27,916 nt of DNA from Chloroflexota bacterium (GTDB taxonomy: Bacteria > Chloroflexota > Dehalococcoidia > Lucifugimonadales > JACPCL1): positions 1 through 27,916 of the forward strand of contig JACQUH010000084.1 of the NCBI GenBank assembly GCA_016210375.1, in the 5' to 3' direction. Numbering within the stretch: the stretch's first letter is position 1; every line of letters begins with the position of its first letter. Both the position numbers and the translations under genes were made by a program. Shown here piece after piece: positions 8,028 through 14,819 of this stretch. Below the pieces are notes generated by a model. The model was not told the DNA's origin and made no database searches. It saw only the letters and a list, made by a program, of their open reading frames with translations.

Positions 8028-9785
8028 ATGACAGTAGAGCTTTCTCGCCCCACCTATGGCTCAGACCTCACCATCTGGATGATGCGGCAGATGGGCATCC
8101 CCTACATCGCCTTGAATACCGGCTCCAGCTTCAAGTGGCTCCAGGACTCTATGGTCAACTACGCCGGCAACAACCCGGAGATCATTCAGTGCACCCACGA
8201 AGAGATCGCTGTGGCCGTCGCCCACGCCTACGCCAAGGCCACAGGCAAGCCAATGGTGGCCGCCGCCCACAACGTGGTGGGCCTGCAGCATGCCACCATG
8301 GCCATCTACAACGCCTTCACCGACCGCGCGCCGGTGATCGTCATCGGGGGCACGGGGCCTATGGATGCCACCACACGGCGTCCGGGCATAGACTGGCTCC
8401 ATACCGCCCTTGTCCAGGGCAATCTGGTACGTGGCTTTGTGAAGTGGGATGACCAGCCCTCCAGCGTAGCAGCCCTGCCAGACTCCTTCCTCCGGGGCTA
8501 CCAGACCGCCATGATGCACCCCCAGGGGCCGGTCTACATCTGCTACGACGCCACCTACCAGGCGGAGCTTGTCGGTGAGAAGCTGGAGCTGCCGATTCTG
8601 GACCGCTACCCGATGCCCACGTCTCCAGGGCCAGACCCAGACGCCATCCGCACCCTGGCAGCCTGGCTGGTAGAGGCCGAGAACCCCCTTGTCGTCGCTG
8701 ATCACGTTGGCAACAACCCTCAGGCTGTAGATGCGCTCATTGAGCTGGCAGAGTTGCTGGCGCTGCCCGTAGCCGATAGGGGCGGACGGTACAACTTCCC
8801 CACCACACACCCACTGAACGTGACCGGCCAGGAGCTAGAGATGATGAAAGACCGGGACTTCGTCCTGGCGCTGGAGTCCCGGGATGTGTACGGCCTCTTC
8901 CACCAGCGGGGATTGCACTACTGGCAAACGGAGCCTTTCATCCCACCAAGCTGCAAGGTGGCGAGCATATCCCTGTGGGACATGCGCGGCGGCGGCTGGA
9001 ACCAGGACTACCAGCGGCTCGCCCCCCTGGACTTGAACATCGTTGCAAGCACCACCGTCACATTGCCCATGCTGGTGGAGGAGTGCAGGAAGCTGCTTGG
9101 CAACCGGAGCAAGACCCGGTATGAGCGCCGCGCCAGGGCCGTCGGCCAGATGCACCTGGCGGCTAAGGAACGGTGGCAGCAGCAGGCCAGAGAAGGCTGG
9201 AACGCCAGCCCCATCTCCACAGGCCGGCTGGCTACAGAGATCTGGGATGGCATCAAGAACGAGGACTGGGTGCTGGGCAACGGTGGCCTGGCTGGCTGGC
9301 CTCACCGGCTGTGGGACTTCACCAAGCCCTACCAGTACCTGGGGGGCTCTGGCGGCGGCGGCCTGGGATATGGGTTCGCGGCCTCCATGGGCGCGGCCTT
9401 GGCCAACCGCGGCACGGATCGCGTCATCATCAACCTCCAGTCCGATGGCGACCTCATGTACACGCCAGGGGCGCTGTGGACCGCTGCCCATCACAAGCTG
9501 CCGGTGCTTACCGTCATGTTCAACAACCGCAACCTGTTCAACTCTGACGAGCACGCCCGCATCGTGGCGACCCAGCGAAGCCGCCCCGTTGAGAACCGGG
9601 GCGTTGGCGTATGGATGGACGACCCGCCCATAGACTTCGCCAAGCTGGCTGAAGCCCAGGGCGTCTTTGGCATCGGGCCTGTGACGAAGCCGGAGCAAAT
9701 AGCCCAAGCCTTGAAAGAGGCGATGCGCGTGGTGCAGCAGGAGCGGTTGCCAGCCCTGGTAGATGTGGTGTGCCAGGTGCGCTAG
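8028..9785 (+). CDS. Acetolactate-synthase-like thiamine-diphosphate enzyme
   Basis: A 585-aa, full-length three-domain ThDP enzyme. The N-terminal Pyr domain carries THEEIAVAVAHAYAKATG with the catalytic Glu (58/59). The central domain is around residues 205-350. The C-terminal PP domain has SDGDL (482-486) leading to FNNRN (498-502). The first Gly of the usual GDG is Ser, but the metal-binding Asp483 and Gly484 remain. It could be a 2-oxoacid decarboxylase, ligase or lyase; sequence alone does not say. ATG 8028 has AAAGGAG 6 nt upstream. It is the last gene of the uptake/CoA-transferase run, so the substrate may be a product of that pathway (inference). Confidence 0.88.
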   Translation: MTVELSRPTYGSDLTIWMMRQMGIPYIALNTGSSFKWLQDSMVNYAGNNPEIIQCTHEEIAVAVAHAYAKATGKPMVAAAHNVVGLQHATMAIYNAFTDRAPVIVIGGTGPMDATTRRPGIDWLHTALVQGNLVRGFVKWDDQPSSVAALPDSFLRGYQTAMMHPQGPVYICYDATYQAELVGEKLELPILDRYPMPTSPGPDPDAIRTLAAWLVEAENPLVVADHVGNNPQAVDALIELAELLALPVADRGGRYNFPTTHPLNVTGQELEMMKDRDFVLALESRDVYGLFHQRGLHYWQTEPFIPPSCKVASISLWDMRGGGWNQDYQRLAPLDLNIVASTTVTLPMLVEECRKLLGNRSKTRYERRARAVGQMHLAAKERWQQQAREGWNASPISTGRLATEIWDGIKNEDWVLGNGGLAGWPHRLWDFTKPYQYLGGSGGGGLGYGFAASMGAALANRGTDRVIINLQSDGDLMYTPGALWTAAHHKLPVLTVMFNNRNLFNSDEHARIVATQRSRPVENRGVGVWMDDPPIDFAKLAEAQGVFGIGPVTKPEQIAQALKEAMRVVQQERLPALVDVVCQVR

Positions 9786-9928
9786 ATTGGAGACCTCTGT
9801 CCTGGCGCCGATAGGGCCAGTTGGTAACGCACCGGCTCTTGCACCATGTGCACGGGGATGCGGGTTCCAGCCACACAGGGCTTGCCGTGCTGGACGTTGG
9901 GATTGACGGAGATGCGTGGAGTGGTCAT
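9782..9928 (-). pseudogene. Truncated DUF433 protein
   Basis: A 48-aa reading frame with a strong start (AGGAGG 5 nt before ATG 9928). Its first half is the DUF433 hallmark RISVNPNVQHGKPCVAGTRI followed by PVHMV. Full DUF433 proteins, often antitoxin-like partners of PIN/DUF5615 toxins, run to ~75 residues with a helix-turn-helix; here the sequence leaves the family after residue ~30 and stops. The stop overlaps the ThDP-enzyme stop tail to tail, so the 3' half seems to have been lost at that boundary. No toxin partner is seen. Confidence 0.65.
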
Positions 9929-10001
9929 GGAGCCTCCTGGGTTGCAGGCGTGTGCCTAAAGGATAGCAGAGCGGGGCGGGAGAGCGGAAGGGGTGGGAGA
10001 C

Positions 10002-10040
10002 GACCTCACCCCCTGGCCCCCTCCCCTGAAGCGGGGGGGG
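10002..10040. repeat. Solo arm of the composite palindromic repeat family
   Basis: GACCTCACCCCCT, then a CCCCTCCCC..GCGGGGGGGG hairpin, matches the outer arm of the elements at 14541, 23275, 26355 and 27769. There is no central hairpin. It directly abuts the stop codon of the minus-strand gene at 10042, so insertion may have set that C-terminus. Confidence 0.6.
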
Positions 10041-10041
10041 T

Positions 10042-10371
10042 TCAGGCTTCGCTGTCCACGAAGGCTTTGACGACGCCCTTGCCTTTGCAGGTGGAGCAAG
10101 CGACGGTTTCCTTGTGGGCCAGGGCGACGTGACGAATCTGGAAGAGCTGGTCAAGGTTGACCCAGAGGCCGAAGCGGGGTTCCTGCAGGCCGAGGGTCAC
10201 GGACTTGGGTTTGACCGGATCCCACTGCACGTCTGCCAGGGACTCTTCCTCGGCGGTCTGCTTGGCGAACTTGTAGACGGCCCGCAGGGCCGTGGCGGCC
10301 TGGACGCCCTCTGAGAAGTGGTGGGAGTAGCTGAGGTGCATCCATTTGCCGGTGATGCGGTAATGGGGCAT
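10042..10371 (-). CDS. Hypothetical protein with CxxC motif
   Basis: A 109-aa protein that I do not recognise. ATG 10371 has GAGGA about 8 nt upstream. Residues 1-80 are a mixed-charge soluble domain (WMHLSYSHHFSEG, GLWVNLDQLFQIRHVAL). The end contains ACSTCKGKG, a single Cys-x-x-Cys-x-Gly-x-Gly resembling one knuckle of DnaJ-like or rubredoxin-like zinc sites. One CxxC alone cannot bind zinc fully, so dimerisation or the nearby His residues would be needed. The last residues run into a repeat and may not be native. It sits between a DUF433 relic and a restriction system, so a role in the accessory segment is possible but unsupported. Confidence 0.6.
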   Translation of the reverse strand: MPHYRITGKWMHLSYSHHFSEGVQAATALRAVYKFAKQTAEEESLADVQWDPVKPKSVTLGLQEPRFGLWVNLDQLFQIRHVALAHKETVACSTCKGKGVVKAFVDSEA

Positions 10372-10418
10372 GGGGCAAATCCTCAGACAAGATATATGTG
10401 CCGGATAACACGCCCTGC

Positions 10419-11252
10419 TTAGAGTTTCACAACTGATGAATCACTAGGTGGTTCAATACCTAAGTATTCACGATAAATCCGGTTGCGATATTTTTCTCCT
10501 ATCTCGTTAATGGCTGTTATGAATGCTTGATATGTTCCAGCACCACCAATAATTTCCCAGAACTCATCCCCGATTAACACAACCTTATCTTTCTTCATAT
10601 CAAACCATCGCGCTGGGAAAGTCCAAGCATATTTATCTCTAGTGCCATAGGGATTGTAAGGTAGGGCAAAGAAGGCTGAATCTATTAAGCGGGGTTCCAT
10701 ACTATATAACTTGAGCATCTTTTCTTTGCTCACTTTTGTTTGATCACTATTAGGCAAAGGGGCTTTCACCTCGAAGGCATATCTTAGTGTTCCAGACGTG
10801 TTCTCTATGTATACATCACTTGTAACAGGAACCGGCAGCAGTTCACCGGTGCCCTCAAGTACGTACCTTAATTCGGAATCCCAATCAGGACGGATTCGAG
10901 ATTTATTGTCACCAGGATGCTCTAGCGCATTGAGAATCTCCTGGATGCGGTGAAGCCTTCCCTGGCGAACTGTTCCCGTTATTGTGTAATCCATGAACCC
11001 ACGCCCAAAACCGTTATCGGCTGCTGTCTTAGCTAACCTTTCCCAAACCTTGCCAAAAGGGGTCACAAACCTTCGCTCAAAGTGAGCGTTCTTAAAGATT
11101 TCATCCGGCACAAGCGCCGCATAGAGCGGTCTGTTTGCTCTATGGTGTTCAACTATCCAAGGGTCTTCGACCATTACCCGAATCATGACTCTATCCATCA
11201 TTCTTTGAATGAGGGTTTGGATAGCATCCTTCATTTGGCCTTGTGTGGTCAT
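10419..11252 (-). CDS. Type II restriction endonuclease, MjaII/TdeIII-like
   Basis: A 277-aa protein resembling the MjaII/TdeIII restriction-enzyme family. A PD-(D/E)xK core is visible: Asp146 in VTSDVYIE, then FEVKAPLPNSDQTK with Glu161 and Lys163. Further family-like blocks are VTPFGKVWERLA (63-74), LPYNPYGTRDKYAWT, and IGDEFWEIIGGAGTY. MjaII cuts GGNCC; the same site here is only inference. The start ATG overlaps the methyltransferase stop as ATGA, so nuclease synthesis is coupled to and follows methylase synthesis. The gene is visibly AT-richer than the rest of the window, which points to horizontal acquisition. Confidence 0.75.
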   Translation of the reverse strand: MTTQGQMKDAIQTLIQRMMDRVMIRVMVEDPWIVEHHRANRPLYAALVPDEIFKNAHFERRFVTPFGKVWERLAKTAADNGFGRGFMDYTITGTVRQGRLHRIQEILNALEHPGDNKSRIRPDWDSELRYVLEGTGELLPVPVTSDVYIENTSGTLRYAFEVKAPLPNSDQTKVSKEKMLKLYSMEPRLIDSAFFALPYNPYGTRDKYAWTFPARWFDMKKDKVVLIGDEFWEIIGGAGTYQAFITAINEIGEKYRNRIYREYLGIEPPSDSSVVKL

Positions 11253-12442
11253 CTTCTACCCTTCGTTCTAATTTTTACCCACACAAATACCGACTCATAA
11301 AAATCAGAGGAGCGACGGCCTGTCCTGCGATCTACGCTGCGATGAATCTCTGTTTCTGTTTTGAAGCCAAGGCGTTTGGCGATTTCGGGGTAGAGGGTCT
11401 TGCGGTCGTGAACGACCACTACAAGGTGCCCGCCTTTGGTAAGAGAGTTCTTGACGTTGTCAAAGACCTCCTCTATCTGGTCAACGTAAGACTTCTGAGC
11501 CTTCTGGGAGTTGCCACGAGCAGCAGACCCTATTTCTGCTTCGGTGTGCTGTGGTAAGCCCAGCAATTCGTAGGCGTACCGATGCTGCTCGTGATAGTCA
11601 ATAAGCCCGACATAAGGGGGAGATGTGACGACAAGGTCGCAGGCCGGGAAAGTTATCTCACGGGAGTCCCCGCAAACGATCTGGGTATGGGACGGCTTTC
11701 TTAGTGACGCAAATTCCCTAATCCGTTTGACAGCGTCATAGCTGTAGCGGGTAAGAAACTGCCTGGCGTTGTGAGTAGGTTTACAAATCCGCCGGTGTTT
11801 GTAGCATTCGTAGGGTTCTACCTGCGGTCGCTGGGGAAAATCCAGGTCATAATGGGTAGTCAAGCGTGAAGACCTGGCAGCCCGAGAAAGGATGATGTTT
11901 AGGACATCCTGGTATCTGTAGTCAGCTATGAGACGTTTGTAAGCAAGTAGCTCTTGTAAGGCTTCCGGAGCGTACCAATCCGCAAGATAACTGCTGGCTA
12001 CATAAAGGGCAGTGCGTTCAAGCAAACGTAATTGGTTCTCTCCCTCTGATCTTTGGAGGATGTTCCTGATTTCTCTCTCAAGGTGATCTGTGTCGTACTC
12101 GGCGGTCTTGACTCGTGAAAGCAGGCAATTGAACTCGGAAATGTCAGACCCATAGCTGTTGATACCAAGAGCCGTAGCTTCAACCAAGGTTGTTCCGGAA
12201 CCGCAGAAGGGGTCAACCACCATCTGCGGTTTGTATTTGCGCAGAAAAATCTCTACAAGTTGGGGGACGAACTTGCCAAGGTAGGGATGCAGGCGGTGAA
12301 CGTGCTTAGTGCGAATGCGTTCGGGAAGGTCGCGCTCTTTCCAGTTGAGGTTGAGCTGGTTGAGGTCAGTATCTGGGGTGACAGAAGCAAAGTCAGTGAA
12401 CGGCAGGAGTCTCGGCTGGTAGGCCCTTGTGGTTGTAACCAT
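11249..12442 (-). CDS. DNA methyltransferase (TSPPY type), partner of the nuclease
   Basis: A 397-aa S-adenosylmethionine-dependent DNA methylase. Motif I is DPFCGSGTTLVEA (77-89), and the catalytic motif IV is TSPPYVG (273-279), most often found in N4-cytosine methylases, although N6-adenine is possible. HPYLGKFVPQLVEIFL (52-67) resembles the motif X region. It protects host sites from the nuclease encoded immediately downstream (4-nt ATGA overlap). ATG 12442 has GAGGCGG about 7 nt upstream and a promoter/dyad just before it. Base composition lies between the nuclease gene and the rest of the window. Confidence 0.88.
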   Translation of the reverse strand: MVTTTRAYQPRLLPFTDFASVTPDTDLNQLNLNWKERDLPERIRTKHVHRLHPYLGKFVPQLVEIFLRKYKPQMVVDPFCGSGTTLVEATALGINSYGSDISEFNCLLSRVKTAEYDTDHLEREIRNILQRSEGENQLRLLERTALYVASSYLADWYAPEALQELLAYKRLIADYRYQDVLNIILSRAARSSRLTTHYDLDFPQRPQVEPYECYKHRRICKPTHNARQFLTRYSYDAVKRIREFASLRKPSHTQIVCGDSREITFPACDLVVTSPPYVGLIDYHEQHRYAYELLGLPQHTEAEIGSAARGNSQKAQKSYVDQIEEVFDNVKNSLTKGGHLVVVVHDRKTLYPEIAKRLGFKTETEIHRSVDRRTGRRSSDFYESVFVWVKIRTKGRR

Positions 12443-12460
12443 AGCGCCGCCTCAAAAAGT

Positions 12461-12480
12461 GGTCCGCATTGTATCGGACC
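12461..12480 (-). promoter_or_regulatory. Putative operator dyad over the -10 of the restriction-modification operon
   Basis: GGTCCG-8 nt-CGGACC is a perfect 6-bp dyad that, on the minus strand, contains TACAAT (12473-12468) in its spacer. It ends 18 nt before the methylase ATG. A repressor bound here would block the -10 and transcription start. The matching -35 is weak. An RNA hairpin is the alternative. Confidence 0.4.
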
Positions 12481-12545
12481 GGCGGCGGTTTGTGAGGACC
12501 CTGGCGGCTTGGAGGCGAGGGCGGTTTTGGGGGGAATACGGGACG

Positions 12546-12677
12546 CGTAGGGCACGAGATATCGTGCCCCTACGGGAGGTAGGCGCAAGGCAGCATGGTA
12601 AGGGCGACTCGCGGAGTCGCCCCTACGGATGTCGTGGGGGGGGACGCCAGGGGCGCAGCACGCTGCACCCCTACGGG
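12546..12677. repeat. Three clustered short hairpins ending in CCCCTACGG
   Basis: 12546-12575: GGGCACGA/TCGTGCCC stem. 12598-12628: GGGCGACTC/GAGTCGCCC stem. 12650-12677: GGGG-GCAGC/GCTGC-CCCC stem. Each is followed by CCCCTACGG with a GTA-like mate upstream. The stems differ but the trailing motif is constant. A more degenerate copy lies at 13223-13250. The rest of the 12443-12701 gap holds no gene. Confidence 0.75.
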
Positions 12678-12701
12678 TGGTGGACGGGGGATGGAGATCG
12701 G

Positions 12702-12923
12702 CTAGGGGGCTGCCTGGTAGATGGCGGGGCGGTAACGGGCCCTGGGGATTGGCTTGCCGGCGGCCCGGGCCGTCGCCAGCCATGCTTCCTTTGCGGTGCG
12801 GAGCTGCGCCAGGGCTTCCTCCGGGGTGGCGCCAAAGGCGGAGCAGAACTGGAGGTCAGGGATGTCAGCAATGTAGCCCTTGTCTTCCAGGCTGTAGAAG
12901 ATGTTGATGTGATAGTCCTTCAT
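12702..12923 (-). CDS. hicB: HicB-family antitoxin
   Basis: A 73-aa protein of the short HicB type, which folds like a degenerate RNase H and neutralises HicA. The N-terminal core IFYSLEDKGYIADIPDL and then FCSAFGATPEEALAQL follow the family closely. The C-terminus (GKPIPRARYRP) is the standard short-form tail, without a fused DNA-binding domain. The start overlaps the HicA stop by 4 nt (ATGA), giving the usual toxin-first, antitoxin-second order and coupled translation. Confidence 0.9.
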   Translation of the reverse strand: MKDYHINIFYSLEDKGYIADIPDLQFCSAFGATPEEALAQLRTAKEAWLATARAAGKPIPRARYRPAIYQAAP

Positions 12924-13180
12924 GGGTTCCCGTCCTCTAGCTGGAGGTTGTAACGCTCCACCACTTTCAAGACCTGCCGTATCTGGTAGGGCTTGGCCTC
13001 ACCACCCACCGACTGAAGGTTCAGCATCTCGGGGATATCCGAATGGACGAAGATGTGATGGCTAGCTGACACCCGGGAGCAGGTAAAACCAAAGCCTTCC
13101 ATCAAGTTCATCATGTCACCAAAGGCAACGTTATTCAATGCCCCGCGAAGCAAGCGTCTCAGCAGCCGTCTCCGGTTCAT
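12920..13180 (-). CDS. hicA: HicA-family mRNA interferase toxin
   Basis: An 86-aa small dsRBD-like toxin that cleaves mRNA during translation when free of HicB. The key segment is SASHHIFVHSDIPEMLNLQ (38-56); His41/His42 supply the catalytic residue. EAKPYQIRQVLKVVERY (61-77) matches the conserved C-terminal helix. ATG 13180 was chosen over longer readings because the family begins with a basic MxRRxLLRRL segment and GGAG lies just upstream. It is followed by hicB. All key residues are intact, so the pair is probably functional. Confidence 0.88.
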   Translation of the reverse strand: MNRRRLLRRLLRGALNNVAFGDMMNLMEGFGFTCSRVSASHHIFVHSDIPEMLNLQSVGGEAKPYQIRQVLKVVERYNLQLEDGNP

Positions 13181-13222
13181 GGCTCCGTCCCTTTGCCACA
13201 TTGAGCGCGTACCTGAAGAGAC

Positions 13223-13250
13223 AGGGCCGCAGCATGCGTTGCCCCTACGG
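13223..13250. repeat. Degenerate fourth copy of the CCCCTACGG hairpin
   Basis: GGGC-CGCA/TGCG-TTGCCC arms are followed by CCCCTACGG, as in the cluster at 12546-12677 and in the same orientation. It lies between hicA and the 3' end of the acetyltransferase gene. Confidence 0.6.
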
Positions 13251-13721
13251 GCGGGAGTTGGCGGCAGGTGGGGCCTCTGCCTCCCAGCGGCACAGGAACC
13301 GCCCGCTGTGGCCCTGCCTGTCCCCCTGGCTCTCCACGGAGAACCCGCACCGGCGGAAGAACGCGGCGGCATCGGCGTCGGCCTCCGCAGCCAGGCGTCT
13401 CAGGCCGTAGGCCTGGACGACGTGGCCCACCATGGCCCGGCCGATACCCTGGCGGCGTCGCTCCGGGTGGACGGCGATGTGGCGGACCTGGGCCTCCCCG
13501 CGAAGAAACAACTGGACGCCGATGCACCCTGCCACCTGGTCCCGGCCCACCGCATATCCCAGGAGCCGCCAGGTCGGGTCAAAGAGGTACATCTGGCACA
13601 CCTCTTCCAGCCGGGCAGGCGTGGGCCGCTCAATGGAGAGGGCCAGCAAGCCCTGGACTTCCTCGTCGTCCAGCTCCCGCTTCAGGTCTACGAACCGCCC
13701 CGCCAGCACCGGCTGCTGCAT
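13245..13721 (-). CDS. GNAT-family N-acetyltransferase
   Basis: A 158-aa enzyme transferring acetyl from acetyl-CoA to an amine. The acetyl-CoA-binding motif A is HIAVHPERRRQGIGRAMV (81-98), after strand AGCIGVQLFLRG. The AFFRRCGFSVE motif (motif B end) follows. The acceptor cannot be assigned; small GNATs modify protein N-termini, antibiotics or metabolites. It starts 9 nt after the SppA-like gene stops, so they form an operon. The last residues (APPAANSRP) run into a CCCCTACGG repeat and look non-conserved. Confidence 0.88.
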   Translation of the reverse strand: MQQPVLAGRFVDLKRELDDEEVQGLLALSIERPTPARLEEVCQMYLFDPTWRLLGYAVGRDQVAGCIGVQLFLRGEAQVRHIAVHPERRRQGIGRAMVGHVVQAYGLRRLAAEADADAAAFFRRCGFSVESQGDRQGHSGRFLCRWEAEAPPAANSRP

Positions 13722-13730
13722 GGACGCCTC

Positions 13731-14522
13731 TTACCGGTACCACAGCCGGGGGCCAGAGAGGGACTCGGCCTCCTCCAGGAGGCCCTCGGCGGCCCAGGAG
13801 GCGAAGCGGCCCAGGAGGCGCATGCGGAAGGGCCGCGGCGGACGCAGGTAGAGGGCGCGGCGCGGCACGTTGCCCAGGGAGGCCGCGGCGTCCAGGGCGG
13901 CGTCAAAGTCCCCTGTTTCGTCCACCAGGCCGAGGGTCACTCCCCGGGCGCCGGTGAACACCTCCCCCGTCGCGTACTGTCGCACCTGGTCTACAGGCAT
14001 CTTCCGGCCAGTGGCCACCCGCTCAAGGAACGTCCCGTACAGCTCGTCCACCAGGCCCTGGAGCTTGGTCTCCTCCTCTCCCGTGGAAGGGCGGTAGAAG
14101 GCCCCCATGTCCTTGAGGGGGCCGCTCTTGTTTACCGAGACGCCGACGCCCAGGCGCTCCATGAGCTGCGCCAGCATGGGCCGCAGGGAGATGACGCCGA
14201 CGGAGCCGACGAGGGCGCTGGGCAGGGCGACGATGCGTGTGGCGGCGCAGGCCACCAGGTAGGCCCCCGAAGCGCCGGCGCCACGGACGAAGGCCACCAC
14301 GGGCTTCTTCGCCGCTATGCGCCCCACCTTGAGGTAGAGGTCTTCGGAACCCGTCACCGAACCGCCGGGCGAGTCTATGTCCAGCAGCACCACGCCGATG
14401 CGGGGGCTGCGCTCCACGCGGTCCAGGAGCTGGTAGTAGGGGCCGGGTCGGATGCCCGCGCCTATCGTTCCATGCAGTTCAATGACGCCGATGGCCGGCT
14501 TGCGGCGGAGAAGACCAGGCAT
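13731..14522 (-). CDS. sppA: SppA-like signal peptide peptidase (peptidase S49)
   Basis: A 263-aa serine peptidase of the short SppA form, which degrades leftover signal peptides. Visible: IDSPGGSVTGSEDL (49-62), the nucleophile region RGAGASGAYLVACAA with Ser85, GSVGVI (106-111), and NKSGPLKDMG with the general-base Lys137. The 52-residue Ser-Lys spacing equals that of Bacillus SppA (S147/K199). Unlike most SppA proteins there is no clear N-terminal membrane anchor, so localisation is uncertain. The start has AAGGA about 8 nt upstream. The GNAT gene follows. Confidence 0.9.
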   Translation of the reverse strand: MPGLLRRKPAIGVIELHGTIGAGIRPGPYYQLLDRVERSPRIGVVLLDIDSPGGSVTGSEDLYLKVGRIAAKKPVVAFVRGAGASGAYLVACAATRIVALPSALVGSVGVISLRPMLAQLMERLGVGVSVNKSGPLKDMGAFYRPSTGEEETKLQGLVDELYGTFLERVATGRKMPVDQVRQYATGEVFTGARGVTLGLVDETGDFDAALDAAASLGNVPRRALYLRPPRPFRMRLLGRFASWAAEGLLEEAESLSGPRLWYR

Positions 14523-14540
14523 GGGTCTGTTCCTTCTGAG

Positions 14541-14768
14541 ACCTAACCCCCTGACCCCCTTCCCGATGCAGGAAGGGGGCAGTCCCTTCTCCCTTGACGG
14601 GAGAAGGTGAGGTGGTTCTGACCTCTCCCCCTCTTATCCCCCTCTCCGCAACGGAGAGGGAGATGTTGTTATCGTGAGTATCTGAACTCGGCGAAGCCGT
14701 GTTCAGATACTCACGTTTTCAATTTCCCCCTTCCCCCAAGGGGAAGGGGGAATGAGGGGGTCAGGTTG
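14541..14768. repeat. Composite palindromic element 1 (reverse orientation, with an extra half-unit)
   Basis: Outer arms: GACCTCTCCCCCT at 14620 and AGGGGGTCAGGTTG ending at 14768. Central hairpin 14673-14715: 15-bp arms CGTGAGTATCTGAAC/GTTCAGATACTCACG, a T-T mismatch, inner CGGC-GAA-GCCG. Flanking C/G-rich hairpins lie on both sides. A partial extra arm (CTAACCCCCTGACCCCCTTCCC) precedes it at 14543. It fills the gap between sppA and the ThDP enzyme; no gene is present in 14523-14819. Confidence 0.8.
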
Positions 14769-14819
14769 AATTATTAATGCACTCCAGACCAGGGCGACAA
14801 ACCATCTTGAGGTGGCTTC

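Noticed and set aside
8835..10154. 439-codon minus-strand open frame
   Set aside because: Antisense to the ThDP enzyme with no family features.
12546..12677. Possible CRISPR array
   Set aside because: The repeated unit is a hairpin with changing stem sequence and irregular spacing of about 50 nt between only three copies. There is no constant direct repeat of CRISPR length and no cas gene.
13113..14546. 477-codon plus-strand open frame
   Set aside because: It is antisense to the acetyltransferase and SppA genes, which have intact catalytic motifs on the minus strand. Its composition (Gly/Arg/Ala/Pro/His-rich) is that of a GC-rich shadow frame.
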